Assembly (NCBI RefSeq): GCF_040436345.1
Contig: NC_133230.1
Coordinates: 5,973,297 to 6,037,296 of the forward strand
Length of the DNA: 64,000 nt
Direction of reading: 5' to 3'
From: Pagrus major
Lineage: Eukaryota; Chordata; Actinopteri; Spariformes; Sparidae
Shown: in pieces, positions 35,766 to 49,680 of the stretch
Layout of the letters: each line of letters starts with the position of its first letter
How positions within the stretch are numbered: the first letter of the stretch is position 1
Program-made: the position numbers and the translations under genes
Notes under the pieces: generated by a model
The model's input: the letters and a program-made list of their open reading frames with translations, nothing else
What the model was told of the DNA's origin: nothing
Databases searched by the model: none

Positions 35766-35828
35766 ATGTCAAATTAGACAAGAACTAGAAATAATATGGT
35801 CTTTATTCAACATTTAACAAAGACTCTT

Positions 35829-36040
35829 CATATCATATCAAATCAATTTTATTTATACAGCCCACAATCACAATCACATTGGCTCAGTGGGCTTTCCAAT
35901 CTGTACAGTGAGCAACACCCTCTGTCCTCAGACCCTCGATTCGAGTGAGGAAAAGAAAACCTTTAAACTGGGAAAAAAGACAGAGGGAAAACTCAGGAAG
36001 AGCCAGCAGGACGACTGAGCTCTCCACCACGAGTCTGATG
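35829..36040 (+). repeat. Dispersed repeat family F (common teleost repeat)
   Basis: Contains AAATCAATTTTATTTATACA, GCCCACAATCACAATCAC, TGGGCTTTCCAATCTGTACA, ACACCCTCTGTCCTCAGACC, CTCGATTCGAGTGAGGAAA and CTCAGGAAGAGCCAGCAGG in order. I recall this as one of the most abundant short repeats in percomorph genomes. Single copy in this window. Confidence 0.75.
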
Positions 36041-36161
36041 GTCTGCATGAGCTTCCCCACATCCTGTCCTACAGATCTTCATCTAGCTGGCGCATGCATT
36101 TGTGTGGGGAAGCAAGCAGCCACAGTCACTTATGAACTTCCCTATTTCTGAGCATGTGCCA

Positions 36162-36203
36162 GTGTGTGTGTTTGTGTGTGTTTGTGTGTGTTTGTGTGTG
36201 TGT
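36162..36203. repeat. TTTGTGTGTG decamer microsatellite
   Basis: Three tandem TTTGTGTGTG units with GT flanks. A similar but shorter GT-rich run lies at about 37985-38030. Confidence 0.85.
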
Positions 36204-36562
36204 AGGAGCGGTAGAGAGTCAATCAGCCTGCCTGTGTTTCTCTGCATGAGAGGTTTCCACTCTGAGTGAATGTGCAGAATGAGAGCAGTTATTATTGCCG
36301 GGAACCTGCAGGCAGATTGCGATGGCAGCCGGTTATCAGTGCACCTCACGCTCTAAAAATACCCTCCAGATGACATCCTTTTGTGCCCCTACCATCGCCC
36401 CTTTTCTCCAGCCATCAGCTCTGCTCCACTTACAGCGCAGAAAGAATCTCCTTCCTCCTCGGCACTTCAACTTAATGTGGCAGTGAGGAGAATAAGTGGC
36501 AGACCGGGGAGTTGTAATGCTGGTTTCTTTTTTTGTGTGTTGCTCTCTCGAACTCCATTACT

Positions 36563-36590
36563 CTGCTGCTGCTGCTGCTGCTGCTGCTGG
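36563..36590. repeat. (CTG)n triplet microsatellite
   Basis: About nine CTG triplets. Poly-Leu, poly-Ala and poly-Ser open frames across it come from the repeat. Confidence 0.9.
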
Positions 36591-39500
36591 TTGGGAGCAG
36601 GAACACTGTGGCATTTTCTCTTTTCTTAAGCGTATTGTTGATCAATCTGTTGGTCCCCACACTTCAGGTGGTTCACGTTCAAGGTAAAATATCACGACGA
36701 CCGCTGAGTACATTTTCCACGTCTCTCAGATTAATGGTGCTTTCAGCTGAGCTCCTCTGAAAGACCGGCTGATACAAGACGCCGCTCTCACCGACAAACA
36801 CACGCTTGAGCCTGTGGAAAGATTTTTTTCTAATTTTACATTTAATTTGCTGCTTGATGGCTGGCCAGAGGCCGATTGTTGCCATGGTTACTGTTACAGT
36901 GCAGCCTGTGAATGCCAGCTGCAGACTGACTGCCGTCCTCAAACCATTTTCTATGAAATATGTTTCTTTGGCCGTGAGTTTGTACATTACTCGACCCATT
37001 ATATGGACCTTGAGGTGAGATTGTTCCATCTGTCGCCGTTGCAAAAGATCAGGACTGAACTCTGAAGCTCAGTTGAAACGTCTCTCAACTTGGGTCTCTC
37101 CCTGGTTAAAGACAGTTCAGTGTTTGCTAACTTTTAAAAGCCATAATGACAAATCAAAGTCTTACATTTGTGCAGTCTACTCAACACAAGTCATGAAATG
37201 TGAGAAAAATGTTAAACACTGTCATCATCGCCGTGGATGAGTGTGTGGGCGGCTGAATTCAGATGAGCTGCAGCAGAGTAGAAACAGCTGATGACCTGTT
37301 CACTGCTGGAAACACATTAATGCTGATTTATTGATCTCCTGACTATTTATGCTCCATACAGGCTTCACGTTTCTAAAAGCATGATGTGCACATTTATGTA
37401 CAGCACTTGAAAATTAGACTTTTACCATGTTGGAGCTGCATTCATTTGGAGTTCCTTTTCCAGCTATAAACATGGTGAGGGGGGAGTGAGGGGTAATCGT
37501 GTTTCCCAGAGGACCATGGAGAAAAGACCACACATACCTGTGAGCAAGAAAGATTAGCGTGACAATTACATCTAAATACCAGCTGTTCCAGGATCCCCAT
37601 CAACATCTGGAGCCGCTGGAGCGGTCCCTCGTTCCCTGTGAGATCTCATATCGTGCCCCGCGTCCTGTCATACATCTTACTTACGCTCAGAAATAAGGAC
37701 TTCCTGCGGTTCAGTCTCTCCAGAGAGAGTCACAGCCAACTGCGCACACATTACAAGCTTCAGGCAGCAGCAACAACGCCGTAACAACATCATTCAGTGT
37801 GCTCCAAATTAGATCTTAATTATGAGAGGATGTGTCTTGAAAGAGCAGCCAGGTGTTGATTAACGCATCTTAAGCATGTCATGGCTTCCAGTTTAGATGT
37901 TTCCTGTTTAATTTTGTTTGCTCATGTGTTGTGTTGTGACTTTACACTTCCTGTCTTTGTCTTTTTCCCTTCTTTCTTCTGTGTATGCGTGTGTGTGTTT
38001 TTGCATGTTTGTGTATCTCTTTGTGTGAATCATCTGTCTTATAAATCATCAAACAGTGATTTTGCATCTCTTGCTCTCCAAGTCCACTGAGGCTCTGCCA
38101 AAAAGTGACTCTCCCTGCTTGTCACTGCGGTGCTCTGATGTTTTATCGGCCGCGGTGCGTGCAAAGGGAAAGGAAAGGGAGCGTTGACGCATTGAGTGAC
38201 GTAAGAGGAGGAGGCGTGGTTGAAAACTGGATCAGTCGGACAGTGGGTCACTGGGCCGGGGAGCAGTGCTGATTCTGCTGAGCTCAGCTCGCAGTCCAGC
38301 TCCTGACGGGAGAAACGGCTCTCAGATTTGATCTTTATTGACATTTCATGACTTCCACTAAGGCTGTGAAGGGCATAAATTACCGCCACAAAAGTAATTG
38401 AATGTGTCAGTGCCTCGAGATTAACTCGCCAAGGGTTCATTTGACCAAATGAACTTAATTCTGTTATGTCTGACTTGCCAAAAGAAACTTGAATCGTCTC
38501 TGATCCTTCGCTTTTGAGCTATTTTTTGATTCATGGGTTAGACTTTTGAATAAAACCTCCTTAATGTCTCCATGCAATTATGTTCCCAGTATAATTAGGG
38601 AACAAAGAGCCCATGAAGTGGTGAAAAACATTTGTCAGACACATCCAGCCAGGGGGGGAAAGAGGTCAGAGATATTCAGATGAGACTGACTTCATCTGTT
38701 GCTCTGCTTGTGTTTGTTTTATTCCACTGTGTTTAAAGTAAGTGTGCTGACTGTAAAGAAAATCTGCAGCAGACATGTGTTTGCATCTTCTATTTGGTTT
38801 CTGCAGATCGGCTCGACGGGCTCACTGGGGTTTTGCATGCTGTCGATTAGTTCGGGAGCGTTCGTGGTTAATGGTGTGCAGCCTGGGATGCCTCTTTATG
38901 AGGCTCTGTAAATGTGTCAGGCATCAGCAGGGGAAAGCCAAACTCCTCCGGTCGCTCTAATTGGATTCACACGTGCTGAAGAAGGCCTGGATTCATGTGG
39001 AACAAAAGACTTTATTCTACTCATCCTACACAGTCCGGCCTATTGTTCAGCGTTTTCAATTCCCTCACTTCCGAGCTGGAGCTGAACCAAAAGTGCAGCC
39101 GAGAACGGGCTCGCTCGTCACGGTAAACTGGTTCAGAAAAGGACAGTGTAGTTTTAACAAACTCTGCAGCATGAAGGAAAAACCAACACATATTGTTATT
39201 TTGTGTGTATACGGTGAACCTAGTAAACATTACCTGCTTCTAAAAGCGTCCACGCTTTTCTATCTCCATCAGATAAACGGCAAGTGGCATCGTTATAATA
39301 CCAGGAGTGCCACAGTGTTGCAAGAGAAACCACCACAGCTGAAGACGACATATTGGGAATGGGATTGAACCTTAGTTTTGCTATTTTGTTGAAACAGGGT
39401 TACAACAACCCGGAGATGCTTGCAGCTCAGCTACAAGAGGCTCGCCTACACTGTCAAATATATCATCATCGCTTAACACTGTCAATCTGTTGTGGATGTA

Positions 39501-39613
39501 AACACCCTCAAATAAAGATGAAATCCACACAAACCTCATTAGCATTGACTGATTTTGAGCGGCTGTGACTCAGATAGAGCGTTTCCTCCATGACTTGCAG
39601 GATTGGTTTAAAG

Positions 39614-39692
39614 GAAAAGTTGATTTTTGAGTCTCATTCTCAACTCGTCATTATTTGTAGAGTTGAGAATGAGACTCAAATATCAACTTTTC
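39614..39692. repeat. Long near-perfect hairpin
   Basis: 33-bp arms (39614-39646 and 39660-39692) are reverse complements with one mismatch, around a 13-base loop. It is the strongest short inverted repeat noticed in the window and lies between genes. It may be a foldback-element remnant or a hairpin RNA. No coding sequence. Confidence 0.85.
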
Positions 39693-42000
39693 TTACAAAT
39701 AGCGACTTAAAGAAGAAGAAGAATCTTTACTTGACTCATATTTAACCATTTAACATTCAACCCGTCCCTGAGGAGCAGGGTTCAGCCTCTGTGAGCACCC
39801 AGGGACCAGCTTTAGCTCTGGGTCGCTGGCAGGACAATTAACCCATTAACATAACGAGGTGTCCCTGAGCACAACACTGAATGTTTACTTTTTAAAAAAC
39901 ATGCTGCTCTTCTGCTTTGGCTGGCTGCACATCAGAGGACAACAAGGTTTTATTTGGAAAGTGCTGTGCTTCAGCTGCTCCTTCTCTCCCTCTCTTCACA
40001 GCCACGTATTGTAATAGGCTGTTTTTACCTTAATACTCTGCTGTCGCTGCTGTGATCCCCCGAGGAGACATTCACCGTGCTGCTGCGGTCCCCCGAGGAG
40101 ACGTGCTACCAAACAAGCCTCTTCTTTGCACACAATGTACCTGAACATTCATCCGATCTAATTTAAAAGCAGCGATGATTACAACAGCGACTCTGCTCTC
40201 TCTTTGTCCGTGACTCAATGTGGATGATTCACCCTGATCCAAATATTAAGGAACACGGCTCCCCGTCTTCACCTCTAACTTCGCTTCAGATGCATTAACG
40301 CTAAGAGCACCCGAGGAGGCCATTAAAGTTCACACGTGCTCGCATTAACGCTGACACTCCTGCGCACTTCTGAGCGCGTGTCGAACGTGTGACATTAAAA
40401 ACAGCCAAACAAATTGCCTCCCCTGGTTTCTCATTTGCTGCTAATGGCATATTTAATGGCGAGACGTGAAACACAGGAGATCGTTCATCTGTCGAGGCGT
40501 AATGGAGCCGACAAACTCAGTCTGCTTCAAATCAGATTTAGAGAAAGATGCAGCTTTGTGTCGCCTCTCTCGTTTCTGACCATGAAGGGTTGCTGTAACG
40601 TGGGCGTACGCCTGCTCAAAGGCTGTTGTGTGTTTTCAAAGGGGCCTCCGGTCTATTGATTCAAGTACAGTGTCGCTTCAGGTTATTTGATTGGTCAGAC
40701 GGTTATATCTGGATCTGTGCACACAGGCTCCGCTTCCCTGGAGTGAAAGATTGAGTTTGTGGGAGATGAATATTAGATCCTGCAGTGACTCAGACGTTAA
40801 ATCCATATTTCAGGAGCGATCAGTGGTAGAAAGTACCTTTTTTTTGGGTTAATTTTCTTTATTAATGCAGATGACAGACATTAATCAGCATTAGTGTAAA
40901 ACTATCTGCATCGTATGGCTTAATTCCAGACATCCATCCAATCCTTATAAGTAGCCTCTGGAGCGATGGCCGCTTGTTTTTCGGGATAACGAGCTGTCGG
41001 ACATATTGGCTTTCGTTCCAGTGGGACTCTTTTGGACTATCGTGGTTTCAGAATAATGTGCCGTTGGGACAGCGGCATGACGCCATTGTTTAGATACGTA
41101 ATCTCTGTTTCATGAATGTCAGTGATCCTGGAACAATCGAGGCGAATGATCTCTCAAGTCGTCTCTGTTTTGAAATGCAGTTCTAGCAAAGGTTCTGACT
41201 ACTTTCACCTCTGGAAGTAATATTTTCAGATCTCCTTGCTCTGCGCTCACTGTTTGGCAAACACAGACGCAACAACCTGCGCTGTTTGTACTCCCTGCAG
41301 GCCCGTGTTGCTAAAATACCACCAATCCTGCTCATATTCATAAATAAACAGAGGAAGAGCCTTATATAAGGCGGATATCTTTTATTTCTAAGGACGCCCG
41401 ATGCCCATATAAGTACACCCATTCATGACTCAGTGACAGATGATGCTCACACAGGCCTCTCCTGGTGTCTGAGAGAGAGGAAGGATTGTTGGAAGCAGTG
41501 GGTGGACAAGCAAGTGTGAGCAAAACAGCCTGAATAGCAAAGAAAAAGGTGGGAGGCGCACAATGTCGAATCATTCACAGACAGACTCCCACACAGACAC
41601 ACACTCATCAGAACCCTTAAAAATATACATTTACGTAACGGGCTTCCTGCCTGGAGCAAAGTACACGAGTAAATCAGTTTCCTTTGCCAAAATAAACCCA
41701 TCCTTTGAGCACAGACACCTCTACTCGGATGTGACGTAACGGGCTCCCCTCGTCATAGCGCGCCCCTCAGTTTATTGAGCGTTACAATGCTGTCAAGATG
41801 CCAAGTGCATTGAGGACTTGAGCTGGCAACCACACTGAGTAATTTATGGATTCACAATGCCTCATCGAGCGAACAAAGATGAAGATCTGCAGAGGTTTGG
41901 AGCTCGTCTTCTGCTTGAAATGTGTCCACCCACTTTTCCAAGAAGAGGAAGAAAATTGCACAGTTTTATCTCCAGAGACGTTTTCAGAAAATCCCAAAGA

Positions 42001-42238
42001 CAACCCCCCAAAAATTGAGTCTTTATCTGCTCACCCTCCTGCTGATGGGAAGTCGGGTGAAGTTTTGTGGTCCTCAAAACATTTCTGGAGCTTCACAGCA
42101 AAAAAACGTTGCAGCGTTGTCCTAAACAACTGAAGTAAATGGGGACTGTGAAACTCCAGAAAAAAAAAATGTTTCCATCGGCATGTGGGTGAGAAGATAA
42201 TGACTGAACTTTAATTTTTGGGTGAACTTATCCTTTGA
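42001..42238. mobile_element. MITE-like element with inverted ends (family E, copy 2)
   Basis: The left end (about 42003-42055) and right end (about 42178-42238) are reverse complements: CCAAAAATTGAGTC and GCTGATGG on the left, CCATCGGCATGTGGGTGAGA and TTTTTGGGTGAACTTATCC on the right. The middle shares GTCGGGTGAAGTTTTGTGG and CCTAAACAACTGAAGTAAAT with the element at 28848. Confidence 0.7.
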
Positions 42239-45200
42239 TTCTTTGACATGAGCCAGTCAGCTTCAAAATCAAACGTGACCGTATATCAGAAACAATTCAG
42301 GAATAATTCCCGTAAACCAAAATGCCAAGATTCCCAGTGCATCCCAGTCAAGTTCATTATATTTAGCGCACTATGTCTACAGCTGTTTTGGCAGATAGCA
42401 TACAGGAAATAAAAAAGGATTGCGTCGGTTAAGTTTTTAATAGCTTTTTTTTGTTACTGTTGTCATTATCTTAGGCACCAGAGCTTCTGCAACACCATCC
42501 ACCATTTCTGAAGGGTTTCCAGATGTAAGCAGTTTCACCATTTGCACACTTTTGAAACAAAACTTCATGTTGTCATGTTGTTTTCACATGTGAACAATAC
42601 TCTATGTAGTACATCATCACTGTGGGATGTTTGATTGGAGTTCAGACTATTTATTTTTGAAAAAGAGACTGAATTATGTGTATTATGCACCATTAAATTA
42701 TTATAATAACAAAATAGTTGCTGATTGTACCAGTTAACATCTTGACTGTATTTTTTTTCCTGGAATTATAGAAGAAAAACATCATGTATCAAAAAGTATA
42801 CTCTAGAGAGACATTGGAGTTCGTAAGAAATCACTTAAGACACAATTTCTCAGCTTCAGAGCCTCAATATTATCGTCACAACACAAAAACATCATGAACA
42901 CAAAACATAACGAAGCCATTTAAAAAACAATCCTTATTCAGTACAAGAAAAGGCACAAAATGGTTGAGTTGAAGCTTCAACATGAGGCTGCTGCAGTCCG
43001 TCATTCATTTCCCTCCTTCTTGCTGCAATCTGTTGCAACTGCTGAGATAAACTGTACATTTTTAATACAGCTCAAAGCCTCGATGAAGAGAGATGTCAGC
43101 GTGGCTTTCATGTGAATCGCAGGGCTTTTTGTTGTACTTGACAGAGGATTGTGGGTCCGTCCCCCGTTATTGTACTGAGCTCCTGTGGAGCAGCTTGTCC
43201 AGTGCCAAGAAAAGGTACATACACATCTATCGAAGCAAGTGCATATGTTTTGAAAATGAAAATGTTCCTTTGCACTTGTGTTGAGGAGCAAATAAAAAAT
43301 TAACAACAAGAAGAAACTCTCCGTAGCCTCAGCCATTAGAGGCACAGCATGTGTGCTGTGTCCTGTATTTCAGTGTCTCCTTGTAGTATAGTAGAGGGGT
43401 CTAATATTAGTTCAGGGGAGATCTACTGTACGATGACATTTTAAAGCTTTCAGTGATGGTCTGTGTAGTTTGAAGTGCATTAACACAGAGGTTTCCCAAC
43501 AAACTCGGCTGCCTTTGGCCCATTTCAGCATCTATTTTTGAACTCCTCAAAAAGGGCCAGGAATAATACAAAGGCAGACGTGGCCAGGGACAACAGTAGC
43601 AGCTCACGTTATACCGATTTGACCACATATCAGAGCAACAGAGTCGGAAAAGTCTTGTTTATATTCATCCACTCACCGTGGTTCCTGCCCAATCATTTAC
43701 ATTTCCACCAGACATGCTGCTCTCCAAGAAAAACATAAATCCAACCATTCAATCATGAACCTTCACCTTGATTTATTCAGCAAGGCCAATGCCAAGACTC
43801 GACTGTTGGCTTTCTAATGTCCTTTTCTGTCGGAGCCAGTGTTCGCCACTGGGCCTCTTATTGCTCCCCAGGGGGCAACTGCTGCCGAGATGGGGGGAGG
43901 CATCAATGAGCAAACCGGCCGATCAATGGTCACCAAGCCAACCTCTCTGTCCTAATCTAGTGTCTGTGGGAGGTCAACTCTCAATAGCAGAAAGGAGAGA
44001 TTTACAGGGAGACCAGGGCGTGGATGGCCTTGAAGGGTAGAGGAATTAAAGGAAAGGTGAAAGGAAGATGGGGGAACAAAGAAACAAGGAAAAGGGAGGC
44101 GATGGTAGGGAAATATAAGAATCTACAGTATTTTAGGAGCTTGATATCACTGAGAAAATATGTAATTATATTTTATTTTCGCCAAAATCCTCACTGTGTC
44201 GACTTGTTTGGTCCCAATTAAGAGAATTTCCCTGTTTTTCATCCGTCATGCTCCACAAGTAATTGAAATCTAGGGACCACAGCAACATTACTTTTCTAAA
44301 AATGTTTGAGCATTTGGCATAAAATCTGAATAGATAGATTAAACAGGATTAAATTCGTAGGGTAGTTTCTTGACAAAGTTGAAAAGCAAAGACGTAAAAG
44401 TACGCTGCTGCTTTTATTTTTCAGAGGCTGTGTTGTCATTTTTGCAAGCTTTTCCTCTGAGAATGTGTTAATAACTGAGACGTAAAAGGAAAATCCCAGT
44501 ATTTATCTACTTGTGTCTAAACTGGTTCGTTATGAGTCATGTTAATTTTTCCCTCGTCGCCTCTCTTGTGGAGATTCGTGCAATGCTAACCCCAAGCAAA
44601 AGCTTCAAAATAACTTGTTGTATCTGAGGCCGATCAAAAGTAGAGACAGATATTAGTGTGCCTCCTCAAGATTTGAGCACGGCTGCTGTAGATCAGTTAA
44701 ATCAGAGCTGGAGGGTTTATTTTAAATATGAAATAACTCACTTCATCAGTTCTAGTCCCTGAAGTTTAGCAGTTTGGAGATAGTGAGGACTTCAGCTGCT
44801 GTTAACGGCTCTTCATATTTGATAAAGGTGTTTAATGTTGTTACATCTTTCATCTTCAGGCTGAAACAAAGAGGCTTTTCCTCTGTTCCTCACAACTCCC
44901 AATGGACTTCCCATGTTTTATGTCCACTGATGGATATCCCCATCAAACTTTTACTGGACCAGAATTCATTTCTTCCCCATTTATACCTTTTCCTTTTTAC
45001 AACACAATCTTCTTCACTGCCTCCTCCTTCTCCTCGCGAGGAATGAACTCCAGCACTGGCTGTAACATCATACAGCCGTTTTTTGTGGTTTTTTTGTATC
45101 TTTGAGCTCCAAGTTTCCGCACCTGTTCTGTTTTCACTAAATCGGAGGTAAACAAAGGAGTCCTCGAGCCCGTAACAAAGCCTGCAGTAACAGGAGCCGA

Positions 45201-46269
45201 GTCCGTGAGCGGGGAGTCCCTGCTGGATGCTGAGTGGGGGTTGGGAGAAGGACTGAATGTATGGATGGAGGCTTGTGAAGCAAATGTTGCAGGTTAAAAA
45301 TCACATAAAGAGAATATAGGAGAAGAGGGTAAACAACACCAACAACAACACCATAACTCTTAATTTTCTTGGCATATCTGAGTTAGTCAGAATAATATAT
45401 CAGTCTTTAGAGGAGGAGGAAAGGTGGATCTAGTCAATAAAAAAGGGCACGACTGTATCATTCAAATAAATGATCCCTGGACACATTGATTTCTTCACGG
45501 TTCAACTGATGTCAAACTACATGTCAGATAATTAGTTTGCTTTCGCCCACAGGAGCTCAGACCCCGTTCGCATTTGACTGATTGCATGTTTAACACACTC
45601 GAGAGGATCAATATTTTACATTCAGCTCTCAATACTCAGGTTTCTTTGGGTTAGGAGGACACTGTGAGAGTCCCCGTGCAACAGGAGAGATCAGTTTAGT
45701 AGCAAATCCCCAACCCACTTAGAATAAAAAAAAAATCATTAGTCTATTAATTGCAGCACAGATTCCCCGCAGAGCCCCGGAACGGTTTGCATGGGAAATG
45801 TGGAAAGAGATGCTGCACGTGGAGGCCTTCCCCTGCTCACATGTCTCTTCAGGCAGCCCACACATACTGTAAAATGACAATCGCACTTCTCGTCGTGTTG
45901 CTCTCCATTAGCGATGCAGCGGTACGTTGTCAATTGCTTGTTTTGTTCACTGTAACTCTGACCCTGGCCGCTCTTACAGGGAGGCTGCGTGCAACAAGCA
46001 GGCAGAGAAATAACCATCCAGCACACAGAGGAGCACTTACGTGAATTTCAGCCGCAGTTCCAGCTGCTTTTGGCCTTTTTGTATTTTCACTGACAACATG
46101 GCTCCGAGAGGCAAAGAGCCAATCCAAATCAGTGGCTAAGAAACACATCATTATGGCATTCCTCTAGTGCAGACTCCCTGTGCATTACGGCAGTAGTTAA
46201 ACTCCGTGTGAAAAAGGAAATACGAACACACTAGTTCACTGATGTCAAAGGATATGACGACTGAATTAT

Positions 46270-46620
46270 TTTCTTATTGGCTTAAAATACCTGTTTGGTT
46301 CGTAGTCATGGATGGAGATGGTCTGACTTCCCATGAAAAATAGCCAGTTTTTGTTGCCACAAAAACGGATGGAAGTTTCTGCAGCTCTTCTTTCACTCCA
46401 CCAAGGCGGCTGGAAATATCCGTAAGTGTCCTTAAAACGTTGGTCGCCTGTTTGGCGGCCTTGTTGGCTGTAATAACACCTTCACAGTCCCCTTCACCTC
46501 CATATCAAGCATATAATGTGAACATGATATTGCTACAAATGTCAACCTTGGACGTATCTGTGGTTTGCAGAAATGTAAGCTGCTAACATTACATCCTGCC
46601 GACTGGGCTGTGAGAGGACA
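46270..46620 (+). repeat. Dispersed repeat family B, copy 2
   Basis: Contains TTGGCTTAAAATACC, TTTTTGTTGCCACAAAAACG, TCTGTGGTTTGCAGAAATGT and CATCCTGCCGACTGGGCTG, collinear with the copy at 7680-8050. Confidence 0.75.
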
Positions 46621-48954
46621 AACCCCTGAGGCAATGAGGAACATCAGACAAAGCACCATGGACCAACAGAGCGCCTTTGACCTTCTTCTGTAGCATGAAA
46701 GTACTACAACTTACGTTTCGTCGTACACCTGTGTTGTAAAATGACAGTTAACGGTACTTTAAATCAACCGTGATCAGGTTTTCTAAAGTATCACACACAA
46801 CAAGCTGTGAAAAGATTGAATATTCTCGTGAAGGTCAGATGAGTGGCCTGATGCAAAACACCTATGTGACCTTTGTAACTTTGCATTTTTACCTTCAGGC
46901 CATGTTTATAAAGCTCCTGTTTAATATTCGCTCACTCCCACTTCTTCTGCAGGATATTTATCAATCTTCGGTCCAAAGTCATGCTCCAGTACCATCAGCG
47001 AAAAACATCTCGACTTTTTTGTTTACTGTCATTAATTCTGGAGCATATTGAGTTTAGAAAATAATAATCATAAACACAAGGCATCGGCCCCAGTTCCTCC
47101 CCGAAGGCCTAATTTGCAAATATTGCATTAGGGAAGTGTATTTTTCAGGTCACTCTGAACAGCACAGATGGTCCTGAATCCATAAACATGAGTTCATTTG
47201 AGGTTGGACAAGATTCTGCAGAGATGTCAGGAAGTCACCAGAGTGACTTTGGGCTTTCGGCACCCATTGTGTTCGTTCTGCTACAGAGAGCCATAATAGC
47301 AGATGGTGATACAAACTGTTGCATAAGGAAAGGTCACAGGAGGTGATGTGTATAGACAGCGGCTTCATGACTTTCAGCAGTTTCTGAAGGTTAGATACAG
47401 CCTGAACTTTGTCAACTGTGAAAGCACTTAATCAATCTGCAGAAGTCCCCAAAGATTATGTCTATATCGAGCGATTCTGCACATCTCCGGTCCAGCCCAG
47501 TTCCGACGTTGAGTGACAGCGTAGGAAGGAGGGTGCCCTGCATGTAGCGAGGCAAAAGTCAGACACGTAGGACACCAGAGTGTTCCCTAACCTTACAGTC
47601 CCCATGAAACAGCCAGTGGAGCGCTATTTCCTTTGGGATAGTTACGTGTTTCCTGAAAAACAGGCAGCTATAGGGAGGGACCTGTCGCAGTTATTGATTT
47701 GTGTTTACAGCAGCCAATATTGTGTTACACCTCCCCTCGCCACTGGCACAAGTGGTCCGCCGCTGAGAAGACGGAGGCCAGCTGACGACAGTTGATACAG
47801 TCCCCAGGTGGTTTTCTTGCCAGGTTTGACTACCAACCTCGCTGCATGGCTCACCTGGAAAACTACAGCAGCTCGCATCAAACTACCAGAATCTGTCTAA
47901 CTCCATACATCACCTTGGTACCTGTAAAAAAAATTTGCAATGGTTGTGCCTGGTATTAGTGTGTAGCTGAGACATAAAGTGAGACATAAGTGATAAAAAA
48001 AAACACTTACACATTGAATCTGGGGAAAGAAAGCCTCAGTCGCCGCAATCTCCAACTGTAGTTGCTATGATACTACAGAAAGCTGTGCAGAAAGTGAGAA
48101 TAACATTTGACATAGAAATGTTTCTGAAAAACTATAAAGTAACATCCAATCTCATCAGGATGCTGCTGACAGTGTTCTCACTTCATATAAAGCAATTTTC
48201 AATCTGACTTTTTTTTATCTTAACTCAAAAGAAAAGAAACTTCAAAGCTCGGTGAGAGCGTACGTTTGGTTCACAGTGTAATTTTGGGCCCAGTGTAACC
48301 ATCAGTTCTCTAAGATCACACTGAGTTCATCCTTTCAAGCGCTGAAAAAACCACAACTTTTGTAAAGCCAGAGCTCGGTAACAAAACAGCAGCTGCTTCT
48401 GTTCATATCTTGACAATATCACCACTTGGTCCCGTAGAGATTCCTATCTCGCTGTAAAGCTCCTGCAGTCTGTGTATTTCTTTACACAGACAGCCTGATG
48501 CCTCCGGCGCTGCAGAGGGAGTCTGTGCTGAGGACAGTTATTAGACTCAGAGCAGCACACGAAGGAGATTTCATCCCTTATCGATGGAGGGGCAGATAAA
48601 CTACGTGAGCTCCTTAAACTGTGGGGTTAACACCACTGTAACTAACAACGAGGCTTTTTTCTCTGGCGTGAAAGAGATCCATGTGTAGGTGTTGTGATGA
48701 ACTGATGCATTAATTAGCTTTGGACTTTCTGTGAGAAGTGATCTCAGAGTCGAGCAACAATACATTCAAAAACACATTTATTTTGAGGCGAGGACAGATT
48801 TGTAGTCCAATCATAGCTTAGCAACCGTAATTGCACAGCAGCAGGTCTCTCAAAATGTGTTTGAGTCAGTGTGCATGAGGCTGAGGGAAATCCAACATTC
48901 AGTATTTTACCTGCTTTTAAAAACACGTTCAGGTACGCATGATGAATGAATGAA

Positions 48955-49200
48955 TGTAACTAACTACATTTACTCAAGTACTGTACTTAAGTACAATTTT
49001 GAGGTACTTTACGTGAGTATTTCCATTTTCTACTTCTACTTCCACTGCACTACATTTTGGAGACAAACATTGTACTTTTTACTCAACTACATTTATCTAA
49101 TAACTTTAGTTACTTGTACTTTTGACTTTTTGAGTACGTAATAGATACTTTAAAACCTTTATTCAAGTACTCTTTGTATATTACTTTGGTAAAGTACATC
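48955..49200 (+). repeat. Dispersed repeat family G, long copy
   Basis: Contains GTAACTAACTACATTTACTC, AAGTACTGTACTTAAGTAC, TTTTGAGGTACTTTACGTGA and TTGTACTTTTTACTCAACTA. This is a very common fish repeat rich in AGTAC words. Confidence 0.75.
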
Positions 49201-49591
49201 TTTACTTACTTGACGTTAGCTTTGATAGCAAACTAGATACATACAGATAGCAAAAATGATGGCCGCCAGCTGGGAATGGGAATCATGGACCTATTGTTTA
49301 AAATAATGACTAAGAATTTCAAGTAGTCAATCTGCCACTGTTAACTTTACACACTACAAACAATTATAGTCAGTTAACGTGGCAAAAATGTGACTTTTTC
49401 TTTAATTTGACTTCCTGATACTGTCGCCTCATCACACGCCAGTTTAATCAGCAGCTATTTACGTGTCCCCATGATGCCTCGTCTATGTTACTGCACATGA
49501 GGTCGCCGGAGAACTGAAACCTAATCAAAGACTTCGGCAGCATTCTGGGACGTGATCAGAGAAAAGTAAAATCTGTGAAGATTTCCTCTCT

Positions 49592-49592
<1 letters not shown>

Positions 49593-49678
<86 letters not shown>
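49593..49678. repeat. (GT)43 microsatellite
   Basis: 86 bases of uninterrupted GT. The poly-His, poly-Thr and poly-Val/Cys open frames over it are not genes. Confidence 0.98.

Positions 49679-49680
<2 letters not shown>

Noticed and set aside
36806..37065. Overlapping open frames on both strands, one cysteine-rich.
   Set aside because: No signal peptide, conserved Cys spacing or splice context that fits a known family; overlapping frames on both strands suggest chance.
38961..39368. 135-codon open frame, the longest one outside the two genes and the simple-repeat frames.
   Set aside because: No recognised domain, no convincing splice sites or initiation context, ordinary intergenic composition; the length is compatible with chance.
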